From Myxococcales bacterium (lineage in GTDB: Bacteria; Myxococcota; Myxococcia; Myxococcales; JAKAPL01), in the NCBI GenBank assembly GCA_021783235.1, contig JAJXUD010000028.1:1-53617 (forward strand): DNA of 53,617 nucleotides, in the 5' to 3' direction. The position numbers were made by a program, and so were the translations under genes. The notes below the pieces were generated by a model, which was given only the letters and a program-made list of their open reading frames with translations, did not search any database and was not told the origin of the DNA. Positions 42,345 through 51,912 of this stretch are shown piece after piece. Positions within the stretch are counted from its first letter, which is position 1; every line of letters begins with the position of its first letter.

Positions 42345-43529
42345 TCAGCCCACCCGCGCCTCGCGCGGGCGGGAATCCAGCCAATCCCATGCCCCGCAGG
42401 CCGGGCAGCGCCACGAGACCTCCCTCGCGGGCTGGCCGCACTGGCGGCAGCGGCCGAGCGCGGTGTCGGCGCCGAGGGCGTGAAGCAGCCGCTCGTACTC
42501 CGCCCGCAGCTCGCCCTCCACGCCGCCCTCGAGGAGGAGCCGGCCGAGCTCCTGCCGCGCCTCGAGGAACCCGGGGGCACAGCCGAGCAGCGCGCGCAGC
42601 TCGGCGACGGCCTCCTCCTGGCGGCCGGCGGCACGCAGGAGCTGGGCGCGAGCGAGCCGCGCGTCGGGCAGCGGATCGTCCGGCAGCGCCCTGCCCTCGA
42701 GCCAGCGGTCGATCTCGGCGAGCAGCGCGGCCCGGGCCTCGCGGCCCTCGTGGAGCGGCACCAGCCAGGGGAAGACGAGGCCGGCGGCCTCGGGCGCGGT
42801 CCGGACCGCCTCGAGCGCCTCGACGCGCGCCCCCGCGAGGTCGCCACGGGCGATTCGAACGGCGGCCCTGGCCCAGTGGGCGTGCGCCGAGCCCGCGTCC
42901 GCCGCGAGCGCCTCGACGGCGGCCCGCTCGCCCAGGTCGACCTGCCCCTCCCCGAGCCGTAGCCGCGCGGCCTCGGCCCAGAGGTGGGCGCCGAGCGGAT
43001 CGGCCCCTGGCGCCGCGAGCGCCCGCTGCTGGCGGGCGGCCTCCTCGAAGCGTCCCTGGGCCAGGTAGACGTCGCGCAGCTCGGCCCCGAGCGCCTGGTC
43101 ACCCGAGCCGCGAGGCTCCTCCTCGAGCGCCGCCTCGAGCGTCTTCGCGGCCTCGTCCCAGAGCCGCGCCTCGCGGTAGTCGCGCCCCAGCTCGAGCAGC
43201 GCCTCACGCCGCCGCTCACCGTCGAGCAGCCCCGAGAGGAGCAGGTTCCGGTGGAGCTGGATGGCGCGCTCCAGCTCCCCCTTGCGCCGAAAGAGCGTCC
43301 CGAGCGTGAAGTAGGCCTCCGGAGTGCCCGAGGGGGCGACCTTCGTCAGCATCGCGATGGCGCCGTCGGGATCGCCGGAGAGAAGGTAGCGGAGCCCCTT
43401 CAGGTAGACCGCGGCCGACCGATCGAGCCGCCGCCAGCGCGACCAGGCCCAGGCCACCGCTGCCCCCCCGGCGGCGGCGAAGAGAATCGGGAGCCAGAGC
43501 CCCCCGAGGACGGTCGCGGTCGCGGACAT
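42345..43529 (-). CDS. lapB: LapB (YciM)-type TPR protein with rubredoxin-like tail
   Basis: This 394-residue protein matches LapB, which tunes lipopolysaccharide synthesis by controlling turnover of LpxC. An N-terminal membrane helix ([19 protein letters not shown]) is followed by about nine tetratricopeptide-like repeats. The first runs [20 protein letters not shown] and the next [23 protein letters not shown]. The C-terminus has a metal knuckle, [22 protein letters not shown] (two C-x2-C pairs), packed on the repeats in E. coli LapB. The length is normal. Confidence 0.92.
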   Translation of the reverse strand: MSATATVLGGLWLPILFAAAGGAAVAWAWSRWRRLDRSAAVYLKGLRYLLSGDPDGAIAMLTKVAPSGTPEAYFTLGTLFRRKGELERAIQLHRNLLLSGLLDGERRREALLELGRDYREARLWDEAAKTLEAALEEEPRGSGDQALGAELRDVYLAQGRFEEAARQQRALAAPGADPLGAHLWAEAARLRLGEGQVDLGERAAVEALAADAGSAHAHWARAAVRIARGDLAGARVEALEAVRTAPEAAGLVFPWLVPLHEGREARAALLAEIDRWLEGRALPDDPLPDARLARAQLLRAAGRQEEAVAELRALLGCAPGFLEARQELGRLLLEGGVEGELRAEYERLLHALGADTALGRCRQCGQPAREVSWRCPACGAWDWLDSRPREARVG

Positions 43530-43611
43530 GCGGTTCGGCGCACGCTATCCGTCCCTCGCCCCGGCGCGCAACGGGAGAGACGCTTCGACGGATCGGCCCC
43601 GGTCCCCCCGG

Positions 43612-43641
43612 TGGACTTCCCTGGTGGAAACGGAATATAAG
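43612..43641 (+). promoter_or_regulatory. Possible sigma-70 promoter of typA
   Basis: A -35-like TGGACT (43612-43617) and a -10 box TATAAG (43636-43641) are separated by 18 bp. They would give a start near 43648, about 23 nt before the typA ATG. Confidence 0.4.
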
Positions 43642-43670
43642 ACGCGCCCTTTTGTCTCTTCAGGACACTC

Positions 43671-45515
43671 ATGACCGACCGGCTCCAGATCCGAAACCTC
43701 GCCATCGTGGCCCACGTCGACCACGGCAAGACCACCCTCGTCGACCACATGCTGCGCCAGGCGGGGGTCTTCCGGGCGAACGAGGCCGTGGCCGAACGGG
43801 TGATGGACAGCAACGACCTCGAGCGCGAGAAGGGCATCACGATCCTCGCGAAGAACACCGCGGTCACCTTCGGAGGGGTCAAGATCAACATCGTCGACAC
43901 GCCCGGCCACGCCGACTTCGGCGGCGAGGTGGAGCGAGCGCTTCGGCTCGTCGACGGCGTCCTCCTGCTCGTCGACGCCGCCGAGGGCCCGCTGCCCCAG
44001 ACCCGGTTCGTGCTCTCGAAGGCGCTCGCGCTGGGCCTGCCGGCCGTGGTCGTCATCAACAAGATCGACCGGCACGACGCTCGCCCGAAGGAGGTCTTGG
44101 ACCAGGTCTACTCGCTCTTCATCGACCTCGGCGCCCACGACCACCAGATCGACTTTCCGGTGCTCTACGCGGTGGCCCGCGAGGGGCGCGCCTCGACCTC
44201 GCTGCAGGTGCCCGGCGAGGACCTCCGGCCGCTCTTCCACGCGATCCTCAGCCACCTCCCCCCGCCGCCCCCGTCGACCGGCGAGAAGCTTCAGATGCTC
44301 GTCGACAACCTCGACTACGACGACTACGTGGGCCGCCTCGCCATCGGCCGCCTCAGCGCCGGCGTCGCGCGCGAGGGCATGCCGGTCGCGGTGGTCCGCG
44401 ATGGCGGCCGGATCGTGCGCGGCAAGGTGATGAAGCTCTACTCGTTCGCCGGGCTCGGGCGGGTCGAGATCCCCGAGGCCTCCGCGGGCGAGATCGTCTC
44501 GCTCGCGGGCATCGAGGAGATCGGCATCGGCGACACGGTCGCCGACGCCGAGGAGCCCGTGGCGCTGCCGCGCATCACCGTCGACGAGCCGACCATGTCG
44601 ATGGTCTTCCGCGTCAACGACGGCCCCTTCGCCGGCCAGGAGGGCAAGTACGTCACGAGCCGAAACCTCAAGGAGCGGCTCGAGCGCGAGGCCTACCGCA
44701 ACGTCTCGATTCGGATCGAGCCGACCGAGACCCCCGACGCCTTCAAGGTCATCGGCCGTGGAGAGCTCCAGCTCGCCGTCATCGTCGAGACCATGCGCCG
44801 CGAGGGCTACGAGCTGACCGTCTCGAACCCCGAGCCGATCACGAAGGAAGTGGACGGCAAGCTCCACGAGCCGCTGGAGCTCCTCGTCTGCGACGTGCCC
44901 GACGTCGCGATCGGCGCCGTCACCGAGCGACTCGGGCCCCGCAAGGGCCGGATGGTCGAGATGAGCGCCCTCGGCTCCGGCCGCTCGCGCGTCAGTTACC
45001 GGGTCCCCGCCCGCGGGCTCATCGGCTTCCGCACCGAGTTCCTCACCGTCACGCGCGGCGAGGGGATCTGCTCCTCGCAGTTCGACGGCTACGAGCCGTG
45101 GCAGGGTTCCATCCCGAAGCGGCTCAACGGTGCCCTGGTTTCGGCGACCGACGGCGAAACCGTCGCCTACGCCCTCTTCCACCTCCAGGAGCGCGGCTCG
45201 ATGTTCCTCGGACCGGGGGTCCCGGTCTACCCCGGCATGATCGTCGGCGAGCACAGCCACCCGAGCGACATCGACATCAACGTGACGAAGGGGCGCAAGC
45301 TCACGAACATCCGCGCCGCCGGCCGCGACGAGAACGTCATCCTCACCCCGCCGCGGCAGATGTCGCTCGAGCGCAGCCTCGAGTGGCTCGGCCAGGACGA
45401 GCTGCTCGAGGTGACGCCGAAGAACCTCCGGCTGCGCAAGCGCGAACTCGACCCGCACGTCCGCTACCGGGCGGAGCGCGACCGCAAGCGCGACGCGGGC
45501 CTCATCGAGGACTAG
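43671..45515 (+). CDS. typA: Ribosome-associated GTPase TypA/BipA
   Basis: This 614-residue translational GTPase is related to EF-G and helps ribosome assembly and stress growth. Motifs are [21 protein letters not shown] (G1), [14 protein letters not shown] (G2), [16 protein letters not shown] (G3) and [12 protein letters not shown] (G4). The C-terminal signature domain ends [27 protein letters not shown]. The length is normal. The next gene starts 4 nt after its stop. Confidence 0.96.
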   Translation: MTDRLQIRNLAIVAHVDHGKTTLVDHMLRQAGVFRANEAVAERVMDSNDLEREKGITILAKNTAVTFGGVKINIVDTPGHADFGGEVERALRLVDGVLLLVDAAEGPLPQTRFVLSKALALGLPAVVVINKIDRHDARPKEVLDQVYSLFIDLGAHDHQIDFPVLYAVAREGRASTSLQVPGEDLRPLFHAILSHLPPPPPSTGEKLQMLVDNLDYDDYVGRLAIGRLSAGVAREGMPVAVVRDGGRIVRGKVMKLYSFAGLGRVEIPEASAGEIVSLAGIEEIGIGDTVADAEEPVALPRITVDEPTMSMVFRVNDGPFAGQEGKYVTSRNLKERLEREAYRNVSIRIEPTETPDAFKVIGRGELQLAVIVETMRREGYELTVSNPEPITKEVDGKLHEPLELLVCDVPDVAIGAVTERLGPRKGRMVEMSALGSGRSRVSYRVPARGLIGFRTEFLTVTRGEGICSSQFDGYEPWQGSIPKRLNGALVSATDGETVAYALFHLQERGSMFLGPGVPVYPGMIVGEHSHPSDIDINVTKGRKLTNIRAAGRDENVILTPPRQMSLERSLEWLGQDELLEVTPKNLRLRKRELDPHVRYRAERDRKRDAGLIED

Positions 45516-45519
45516 CCCA

Positions 45520-46953
45520 GTGCCGCCGCGGGGGCCGAGCCGGCCGGTCGGGTCGCCGTGGGCGCCGCTCCGGGGTCAGGCGGCCCTCGCGCTGCTCGCG
45601 CTCTCTCTCGGCGCACGCCTCCTCGTCGGCAGCCCGCCCGTCCTGCACGATTGGGACGAGCGCTACCACGCCCTCGTCGCGAAGCACCTCGCAGCCAGAC
45701 CGCTCGAGCCCTCGCTCGTCCCGGGGGGTGCCGGGGCGCCGGGCGAGGGCTGGACCACGACCTCGATCTTCTTGCACAAGCCTCCGCTCGCGCTCTGGAC
45801 CATGGCGGCGGGACTCCGGCTGCTCGGCCGCTCCGAATGGGCGCTGCGCGCGGGCTCGGCCCTCCTCGGCACCGCCGCCGTCGCCCTCACGCTCTCGCTC
45901 GGCGCCGAGCTCTTCTCGGAGACCGCCGCCCTCCTCGCCGCGCTCTCGGTCGCGATCGCCCCGGAGCTGCTCTGGCTCACCTCGGGCGGCAAGGCGACCG
46001 ACCAGGTGGACGCCCAGCTGGTCTTCTGGGTGACGCTCTCGGCCTTCGCGCTGTGGCGGGTCGCGCGGCGACCTGGCCCGGGGGCCGTCGTACTCGCCGC
46101 CGTCGCGCTCGGCGGCGGCATCCTCACGAAGTCGTGGCCGGCGCTGGCGGCGCTGCCGGCCGCCCTCACCGTCTGCCGCGGCCGGAGGCCGGCCTCGGCG
46201 ATCGGGCTCGCCGCCCTCGGCGGCGTCGCGGCGGCCGAGCCATGGAAGCTCTACGCCGCGGCGCGCTGGCCCCTCGCGGCGGCGGCGGAGCGCGCCTACG
46301 CCCTCCGCCACTTCGTCGAGCCGCTCGAGGGGCACGCCGGCGGAGCCGGCTTCTACGCCGTCGAGGCGTTCCGCTGGCTCGGTCCCGCGGCCTGGCTCGC
46401 GCCCCTCGCCGCCTTGCCAGCTCTCTGGCGCCCCGATCGGGAGGGCGAGCGCTTCCTGCTCCTCTGGATCCTCGTGCCGCTGGCCGTCTTTGGCGGCGCC
46501 GCGACCAAGATGAACGGCTACCTGGCCCCGGAGATCCCGGCGCTCGCCCTGCTCGCCGCCGGCGTCGCCTCTCGATGGCGCGGGGCCGAGCGCTCAGCCC
46601 GCCGCCTCGCCGCCTCGGCGCTCCTCGCCTCGGTCGCCCTCTGGCCCCTCGCGGCGTCGGCCCTGGCGCTCCCGCGGATGCTCGCCGTCCCGGCGGGCTA
46701 CGCAGCGTTTCGAGCGCGTGCCTCCTCGCTCGCCCGAGGCGACGTGGTCTTCAACCTCCGCTGGGCACCGCAGGCGATGTTCTACTCGGATGCCCGCGCC
46801 ACCGAGGATTGGCCGACGCCCGAAGGGATCGCGCGCCTCCGCGCCGCGGGCCTCCGCCCGCTGCTCGCGCGTTGCCCCGAGACGCCGAGGCCGGCCTCAG
46901 CGCCCATGGCCGCGATCGCGGACCTCCCCCTTCCCGCGGGCTGCGCCCGCTAG
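45520..46953 (+). CDS. ArnT/PMT-type GT39-like membrane glycosyltransferase
   Basis: This 477-residue polytopic protein has about ten or more helices and a GT-C fold. The first periplasmic loop has the acidic motif HDWDERYHALVAKHL, and SIFLHKPPLALW is the KPP motif of ArnT-like transferases that move sugars from polyprenyl phosphate to lipid A or other acceptors. The second acidic stretch GKATDQVDAQLVFW also fits. The substrate is unknown. It starts with GTG 4 nt after typA and so is probably co-transcribed. Confidence 0.85.
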   Translation: MPPRGPSRPVGSPWAPLRGQAALALLALSLGARLLVGSPPVLHDWDERYHALVAKHLAARPLEPSLVPGGAGAPGEGWTTTSIFLHKPPLALWTMAAGLRLLGRSEWALRAGSALLGTAAVALTLSLGAELFSETAALLAALSVAIAPELLWLTSGGKATDQVDAQLVFWVTLSAFALWRVARRPGPGAVVLAAVALGGGILTKSWPALAALPAALTVCRGRRPASAIGLAALGGVAAAEPWKLYAAARWPLAAAAERAYALRHFVEPLEGHAGGAGFYAVEAFRWLGPAAWLAPLAALPALWRPDREGERFLLLWILVPLAVFGGAATKMNGYLAPEIPALALLAAGVASRWRGAERSARRLAASALLASVALWPLAASALALPRMLAVPAGYAAFRARASSLARGDVVFNLRWAPQAMFYSDARATEDWPTPEGIARLRAAGLRPLLARCPETPRPASAPMAAIADLPLPAGCAR

Positions 46954-46966
46954 CAGGGCCAGGCCG

Positions 46967-47416
46967 TCAGTGGTACGTCGCGCCCGGCTGCGAGGCCCCG
47001 CGGTGGCCGGCCTTCACCTGCTGGAACATCTGCCTCGCCCCCTTCTCCTCCTCCACGTCGAGGATGTCGGACAGGCTGATGACGCCGAGCAGCTCTCGAT
47101 CGTCGCCGAGGCAGACGATTCGGCTGATCTGCCGCTCCCCCATCCGCTTCTCCGCCAGGCCGACCTCGTCCGTCGGATTGCAGTAGACGACGTCCTTCGT
47201 CATCGCATTCGAGACGTTCGTGCTCGCCGACAGATCCTGCGCGACGACGCGCAGGGCGATGTCGCGATCGGTGATGACGCCGATCACCCGCCCGTCAGCC
47301 TCGCAGACGGGCAAGAAGCCGACGTCGAACTCTCTCATCTTTCGCGCCGCGTCGAGGACGGTGTCGCCGGGCGACGCCCACTCGACTTCGCGCTCCATCA
47401 ACTCTTCGCAAAGCAT
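46967..47416 (-). CDS. Two-CBS-domain protein
   Basis: This 149-residue protein consists of a CBS pair that binds adenosyl nucleotides. CBS1 is LMEREVEWASPGDTVLDAARKM to VIGVITDRDIALRVVAQ. CBS2 is AMTKDVVYCNPTDEVGLAEKRM to ELLGVISLSDIL. A Gln/Gly/Ala tail follows. It is preceded by an AAGGAGG ribosome-binding site. Such small proteins are often stress-induced regulators of partner enzymes; no partner is adjacent. Confidence 0.9.
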   Translation of the reverse strand: MLCEELMEREVEWASPGDTVLDAARKMREFDVGFLPVCEADGRVIGVITDRDIALRVVAQDLSASTNVSNAMTKDVVYCNPTDEVGLAEKRMGERQISRIVCLGDDRELLGVISLSDILDVEEEKGARQMFQQVKAGHRGASQPGATYH

Positions 47417-47542
47417 GAATCCTCCTTCGCGTTCAATCGTACACGCTTGATCTGGGGTCGATGAGCCGGGGATTCAAGACGGGCGTGGGGGAAAGCGCCT
47501 CCCGCCCGGCGGCTCCGAACAGGCTCACGGCCTCGAACGCCG

Positions 47543-48490
47543 TCAGGCAGGGACGCGCAGCCCCGGGGCCGCGATGGCGCCCTCGAGCGCCTCGCCGGGC
47601 GACAGCTCCGTCTCGGGCCAGAGCAAGGAGCGGATCGCCGAGGCGCCCGCCGGCACCCGAGCGGCACGTCCGACGACCGAGCGCTCGATCCGCCCTTCGA
47701 CCCGCGCCCCGACCCCGACCCAGCTGCCCTTCTCCCTCCGCGCCCCGTCGAGCCCGAGCGCGCCGAAGCGGCGCAGCGGCAGCTCGCCAGAGGCGGCCGC
47801 TAGGTTCGCGTCGAGGTAGCGGCGCGGCGTCCCGAGGTCGTCCCAGAAGCCGCGATCCTCGTGCGCGATCACGGGCCGGCCCGCCCCGAGGAGCGGACCG
47901 TAGCCCTGCTCGTGCAGGCCGCTCGGGCCGTCGGGGAGGAGCGAGAGGATCTCCGGCTCGAGGACGTGGACGCCCGTGAAGAGCCATGGGGAGGTGCCGG
48001 ACGGCGGCGGCCCCTCGCCGGCAATTCGGGCAACCCGGCCGTCGGGCCGGACGTGGACCGGCCGGTAGCCCGCGTCCCTCGGCATCGGCCGGACCACCAT
48101 CGTCGCCGCCGCTCCCGCGGCCCGATGGGCGCGCAGCGCGGCCTCGAGATCGACGTCGAAGAGGATATCGCCGTTCAGGAGAAAGAAGGTCCCGCCGCGC
48201 AGGAACGGCGCGACCCGCCGCAGGCCCCCGCCGGTCCCGAGGAGCTCGGGCTCGCGCGAGATCTCGAGGCCGAGGCCGAGGAGACGCGCGCCCTCGCGGG
48301 CCGCCTCCGCCATCCGCTCGGGCAGTTGGTGCGTGTTGACCGCGACCTCGGCCACCCCCGCGCCGGCGAGGAGCGCGAGGTCGTACCAGACGAGCGGACG
48401 GTCGAGCACCGGGCAGGCGGGCTTCGGCAGGAGCTCCGTCAACGGCCGCAGCCGCGTGCCGAGCCCCGCGCAGAAAATCATCGCCCTCAC
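47543..48490 (-). CDS. murU: Sugar-1-phosphate nucleotidyltransferase, MurU-like
   Basis: This 315-residue protein has the nucleotidyltransferase signature AMIFCAGLGTRLRPLTELLPKPACPVLDRPLV and the metal motif FLLNGDILFDVD. It resembles MurU, which makes UDP-MurNAc from MurNAc-1-phosphate in the cell-wall recycling route that avoids de novo synthesis and gives fosfomycin tolerance. A left-handed-helix-like C-terminal part (RRFGALGLDGARREKGSWVGVGARVEG) makes it longer than Pseudomonas MurU (about 220). It lies downstream of a kinase of the AmgK type, which supports the pathway assignment. Confidence 0.83.
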   Translation of the reverse strand: MRAMIFCAGLGTRLRPLTELLPKPACPVLDRPLVWYDLALLAGAGVAEVAVNTHQLPERMAEAAREGARLLGLGLEISREPELLGTGGGLRRVAPFLRGGTFFLLNGDILFDVDLEAALRAHRAAGAAATMVVRPMPRDAGYRPVHVRPDGRVARIAGEGPPPSGTSPWLFTGVHVLEPEILSLLPDGPSGLHEQGYGPLLGAGRPVIAHEDRGFWDDLGTPRRYLDANLAAASGELPLRRFGALGLDGARREKGSWVGVGARVEGRIERSVVGRAARVPAGASAIRSLLWPETELSPGEALEGAIAAPGLRVPA

Positions 48491-48571
48491 GGGCTAGTGT
48501 GCCCCGTCACAATCAGCGGAACGATCGATCCGGCCGCCAAAGGCGACCCGGCCGGGAGTCCGCCGCGGCAG

Positions 48572-48590
48572 GGAGGGCGGCACGCCCTCC
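48572..48590. other. Hairpin in the amgK-murU gap
   Basis: GGAGGGC and GCCCTCC form a 7-bp stem with a 5-nt loop. No T tract follows on either strand, so it is not an intrinsic terminator. It may protect or attenuate the message between the two genes. Nothing else is recognised in the 140-bp gap. Confidence 0.4.
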
Positions 48591-48630
48591 GTCGAAGGGC
48601 CAGCGTGCCCCGAATGCCGAGACGTGCCGT

Positions 48631-49713
48631 TCATACTGGCGGGGTACGGCAGCGCAGCTCCGGGTGGATGGTCCGCAACAGATCGAGGAGCGGCCGCTCG
48701 TCGGGAAGCCGCTCGAGCGCCCTCCCCACGTAGGCAAAGGAGAGCGGCACGTGCGGCAGAAACGACGGGTTCTTCTTCACCCGGTCGATGAACTCGAACC
48801 GGCCGCCGTCCTTGAGCTTGCGCTGCACGGTGAGCAGGTCGAAGGCCCGGCGGAACGGCTCGTCGGCCTCCGGCCGAGCGCCCGCGCGGGCGAGGCCGTC
48901 GAGGTAGCGGCGCAGCATCTTCTCGACGAACGGCTCGGGCAGCTCGACGTAGCTGTCGCGCAGGAGGGCGACGAGGTCGTACTGGCGGGGGCCGAGCAGC
49001 GCGTCCTGGAAGTCGATGACCACGAGGCCGCGCGGCGTCACCATGAGGTTGCGGCTCTGGTAGTCGCGGTGAGTGAAGCCGCGCGGGAGGTCCGCGAGGA
49101 CACGGCAGATCCGGTCGCCCGCGCCCGCGAGCAGCGCCTCCTCCGCGGGAGAGAGCGTCCGCCCCGTGCGCGCTCGCAGCCCGTACTCGAGGTAGTGGTC
49201 CCACTCCCAGCGGAGCAGGTCGAAGTCGAAGGCGCGCGTGAAGGCGATCGACTCGCGCGACAGCTCGGCCTCGGGCCGCGCCTCGGCGCGGGCGCGCATC
49301 GCGACGAGCAGGTCGATGGCCTCGCCATAGAGCCTCTCGCGCGCCGCCTCGCCCCGTTGCAGCAGAGCAGCCTCGAGCGTCACGTCGCCGAGATCCTCGA
49401 GGAGCAGGACCCCCTCGTCCAGGGCGACGCGGAGGATCTTCGGCACCGGCGTGCCTCCTCGCTCGAGCCAACGGTGGACGTCGAGGAACGGCAGCTCGGC
49501 GGGCGCCGCGCCGGGCTTGCTCGCCTCCTCGCTCTTGCCGGCGTCGGGCGGCAGCACCATCGCGACGAGCGAACTCCCGGGCGCGGCGAGCCGGTAGTAC
49601 GAGCGGCTCGAGGCGTCGCCCTTCAGCTTCTTGGCCGTGAAGTCCGCGGCGGGGCGGCCCAGGGTCTCTGCGGCGAGGCGGGAGAGGGTGGAGACGATCG
49701 GGGTCTCGGGCAT
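48631..49713 (-). CDS. amgK: Sugar kinase of the AmgK (aminoglycoside phosphotransferase-like) family
   Basis: This 360-residue protein is an aminoglycoside-phosphotransferase-fold kinase. The catalytic loop is [13 protein letters not shown] and the metal motif [23 protein letters not shown]. It resembles AmgK, the anomeric kinase that phosphorylates MurNAc and GlcNAc at C1 for MurU. The N-terminal lobe has [13 protein letters not shown] and [12 protein letters not shown], both family phrases. ATG at 49713 was preferred over upstream codons because [19 protein letters not shown] is the usual start. murU follows in the same direction. Confidence 0.86.
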   Translation of the reverse strand: MPETPIVSTLSRLAAETLGRPAADFTAKKLKGDASSRSYYRLAAPGSSLVAMVLPPDAGKSEEASKPGAAPAELPFLDVHRWLERGGTPVPKILRVALDEGVLLLEDLGDVTLEAALLQRGEAARERLYGEAIDLLVAMRARAEARPEAELSRESIAFTRAFDFDLLRWEWDHYLEYGLRARTGRTLSPAEEALLAGAGDRICRVLADLPRGFTHRDYQSRNLMVTPRGLVVIDFQDALLGPRQYDLVALLRDSYVELPEPFVEKMLRRYLDGLARAGARPEADEPFRRAFDLLTVQRKLKDGGRFEFIDRVKKNPSFLPHVPLSFAYVGRALERLPDERPLLDLLRTIHPELRCRTPPV

Positions 49714-49842
49714 GGCCGTCCGTGTTAGCCCGCGCCGCGTCCGGGCGTCAACGCTCGCGGCCCACCATCGAACTCGGGGACGCCTCGACGGATCAGGGGG
49801 CCTCCTGCCGCTCATGCCCCATTGACCGGCGGGGCGACCGGA

Positions 49843-49854
49843 GGGTAGCTACCC
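49843..49854. promoter_or_regulatory. Perfect 12-bp palindrome at the kamE start
   Basis: GGGTAGCTACCC lies 3 bp before the kamE GTG and overlaps the ribosome-binding site GGAGGG. A weak TTGACC (49822-49827) lies upstream. It could be an operator or an RNA hairpin that hides the ribosome-binding site. Confidence 0.35.
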
Positions 49855-49857
49855 GCC

Positions 49858-50613
49858 GTGCCCGAGACCAAGCATCGCGAGCTCATTCGACCCTACGGCG
49901 ACCGGCGAGACGACGGCGTCGTCCAACTCTCCTTCGCCCTCCCCGTGCCGCCCTCCGAGAAGGCCAAGGAGGCGGCCGTCCTCTTGATGAAGAAGCTCGG
50001 CTTCCAGCAGGCGCTCGTCGCGACGATGGAGCCCTGCGGCGAGGGCTTCAGCTTCTTCGTCGCCTACGGCCGCACCCACGCGGCGGTGGACTTCGCCGCC
50101 ATCGAGGTGCCCGAAGTGGTGGTCCGAAAGCTCTCCTTCGACGACCTCAACGCCGCCATCGAGCGCGAACTCGGCCGCAAGATCGTCGTGGTCGGCGCCT
50201 GCACCGGCTCCGACACCCACGCCGTCGGCATCGACGCCATCATGAACATGAAGGGCTTCGCGGGCGACTACGGGCTCGAGCGATACCCCGGCTTCGAGGC
50301 GCACAACCTCGGCAGCCAGGTCGAGAACGAGGTCCTGCTCCAGAAGGCGAAGGAGTGGAACGCCGACGCCGTCCTGATCTCCCAGGTCGTCACCCAGCGC
50401 GACCTCCACAAGGAGAACGCGCGGCAACTCATCGACCTCGCGAAGGCCCACGGGCTCCACGGCAAGACCGTCCTCGTCCTCGGCGGCCCACGCATCGACC
50501 ACAAGCTCGCGCTCGAGCTCGGCTTCGACGCCGGCTTCGGCCCCGGCACGAAGGCCTCGGACGTCGCGAACTACCTCTTCGCCCGGATCACCCAGAAGAA
50601 GGAGGCGGCATGA
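49858..50613 (+). CDS. kamE: Beta-lysine/D-lysine 5,6-aminomutase, B12-binding beta subunit
   Basis: This 251-residue subunit binds adenosylcobalamin and PLP in the radical 1,2-amino shift of lysine fermentation. The cobalamin motif DTHAVG contains H121, and K132 lies 11 residues later in MNMKG. In the Clostridium enzyme the cobalt ligand His133 and the PLP lysine Lys144 are also 11 apart, so both functions are conserved. The large catalytic subunit KamD, normally encoded directly upstream, is not here; the upstream gene is amgK on the other strand. It overlaps kal by ATGA. Confidence 0.92.
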   Translation: MPETKHRELIRPYGDRRDDGVVQLSFALPVPPSEKAKEAAVLLMKKLGFQQALVATMEPCGEGFSFFVAYGRTHAAVDFAAIEVPEVVVRKLSFDDLNAAIERELGRKIVVVGACTGSDTHAVGIDAIMNMKGFAGDYGLERYPGFEAHNLGSQVENEVLLQKAKEWNADAVLISQVVTQRDLHKENARQLIDLAKAHGLHGKTVLVLGGPRIDHKLALELGFDAGFGPGTKASDVANYLFARITQKKEAA

Positions 50614-50999
50614 AAGCCAGCCTGCGGATTCGCATGAGCTCTCACGACGCCCACTACGGCGGCGAGCTCGTCGACGGTGCCCGATTGCTCGGCCTCTTCG
50701 GCGACGTCGCCACCGAGCTCTGCATCCGGCGCGACGGCGACGAGGGGCTCTTCCGCGCCTACGAGAGCATCGAGTTTCTCGCCCCCGTCCACGCGGGCGA
50801 CTACCTCGAGGTCGAGGGCGAGATCGTCTCGGAGGGGAAGACCTCCCGGAAGATGCGCTTCACCGCGCGCAAGGTGATCAGCCCCGCCGGCGCACCGAAC
50901 GCCCCATCGGCCTGCGACGTCCTGCCCGCGCCCGTGGAGGTCTGCCGCGCGGTGGGCACCTGCGTCGTCCCCGCGGCGCTGCAGAGGGCAACCAGGTGA
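50610..50999 (+). CDS. kal: 3-aminobutyryl-CoA ammonia-lyase (hotdog fold)
   Basis: This 129-residue single hotdog-domain protein ([20 protein letters not shown]-type start, then [29 protein letters not shown]) matches Kal. Kal removes ammonia from L-3-aminobutyryl-CoA to give crotonyl-CoA in lysine fermentation. Identification relies on the fold and on its place between kamE and kce. Its start overlaps the kamE stop. Confidence 0.88.
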   Translation: MKASLRIRMSSHDAHYGGELVDGARLLGLFGDVATELCIRRDGDEGLFRAYESIEFLAPVHAGDYLEVEGEIVSEGKTSRKMRFTARKVISPAGAPNAPSACDVLPAPVEVCRAVGTCVVPAALQRATR

Positions 51000-51012
51000 C
51001 GCGGAGGCCGAC

Positions 51013-51846
51013 GTGAGCGAGCCGGCCATCGTCACCGCGTGCCTCGTCGGCGCCGAGGTCAGCCGCGAGCAGACGCCCTACCTTCCCATCACCGCCGACG
51101 AGATCGCGGCCGAGGCCGCCGCCTGCCGGAAGGCCGGCGCGGCCATGGTCCACCTCCACGTCCGCGAGCCCGACGGCAAGCCCTCGCAGTCGGCCGAGCT
51201 CTTCGCCGCCGCCATCCGCGAGATCCGGCGGCGCACCGACGTGATCGTCCAGGTCTCCACCGGCGGCGCCGTGGGCATGGGCGTCGACGAGCGCTGCGGG
51301 CCGCTCACCCTGCGCGGCGAGCTGCGCCCCGAGATGGCGACCCTCACCACCGGGACCGTCAACTTCGGCGACGACGTCTTCTCGAATCCCCGCCCGCTCA
51401 TCCGCGACATCGCCCGCCGCATCCGGGAGTGCGGCGCCGTCCCCGAGATCGAGTGCTTCGACGCTGGCATGGTCGACGAGGCCCGCGCGCTCGCAGGGGA
51501 GGGACTCCTCGCCCTCCCGGCCCACTTCGACTTCGTCCTCGGCGTCCCCGGCGCCCTCGCCGCCACCCCCGAGGCCGTCCGCTTCCTCGTCTCCCGCCTC
51601 CCCGAGGGCTGCAGCTGGACGGTCGCCGCCATGGGTCGCCACGAGCTCCCCTTCGCGAAGCTCGCCCTCGAGCTCGGAGGCAACGCCCGCGTCGGCCTCG
51701 AGGACAACATCTACCTGTCGAAGGGCGTGCTCGCGAAGGGCAGCCACGAGCTCGTCGCGAAGGTGGCCGAGGTCGCGAAGGAGCTCGGGCGCCCCCTCGC
51801 CACGCCCGACGAAGCGCGCCAGCGGCTCCGGATTCCAGCGCTCTAG
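51013..51846 (+). CDS. kce: 3-keto-5-aminohexanoate cleavage enzyme (BKACE family)
   Basis: This 277-residue TIM-barrel enzyme cleaves 3-keto-5-aminohexanoate with acetyl-CoA into 3-aminobutyryl-CoA and acetoacetate. The zinc ligands are H47 and H49 in MVHLHVREPDGKPS, with the later glutamate in VGLEDNIYLSKGVLA. Other family phrases are STGGAVGMGVDERCGPL and PEIECFDAGMV. It starts with GTG 13 nt after kal. kdd, which makes its substrate, is not next to it. Confidence 0.92.
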   Translation: MSEPAIVTACLVGAEVSREQTPYLPITADEIAAEAAACRKAGAAMVHLHVREPDGKPSQSAELFAAAIREIRRRTDVIVQVSTGGAVGMGVDERCGPLTLRGELRPEMATLTTGTVNFGDDVFSNPRPLIRDIARRIRECGAVPEIECFDAGMVDEARALAGEGLLALPAHFDFVLGVPGALAATPEAVRFLVSRLPEGCSWTVAAMGRHELPFAKLALELGGNARVGLEDNIYLSKGVLAKGSHELVAKVAEVAKELGRPLATPDEARQRLRIPAL

Positions 51847-51912
51847 CCGTTCCAGGAAGGCGCGGCCCTTCGGCTGGCGCGAGCAGGACCTCGTCAGCCA
51901 GGTGGAGCCTCG

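Noticed and set aside
48572-48590. Intrinsic terminator between amgK and murU
   Set aside because: There is a good stem but no T run on either strand.
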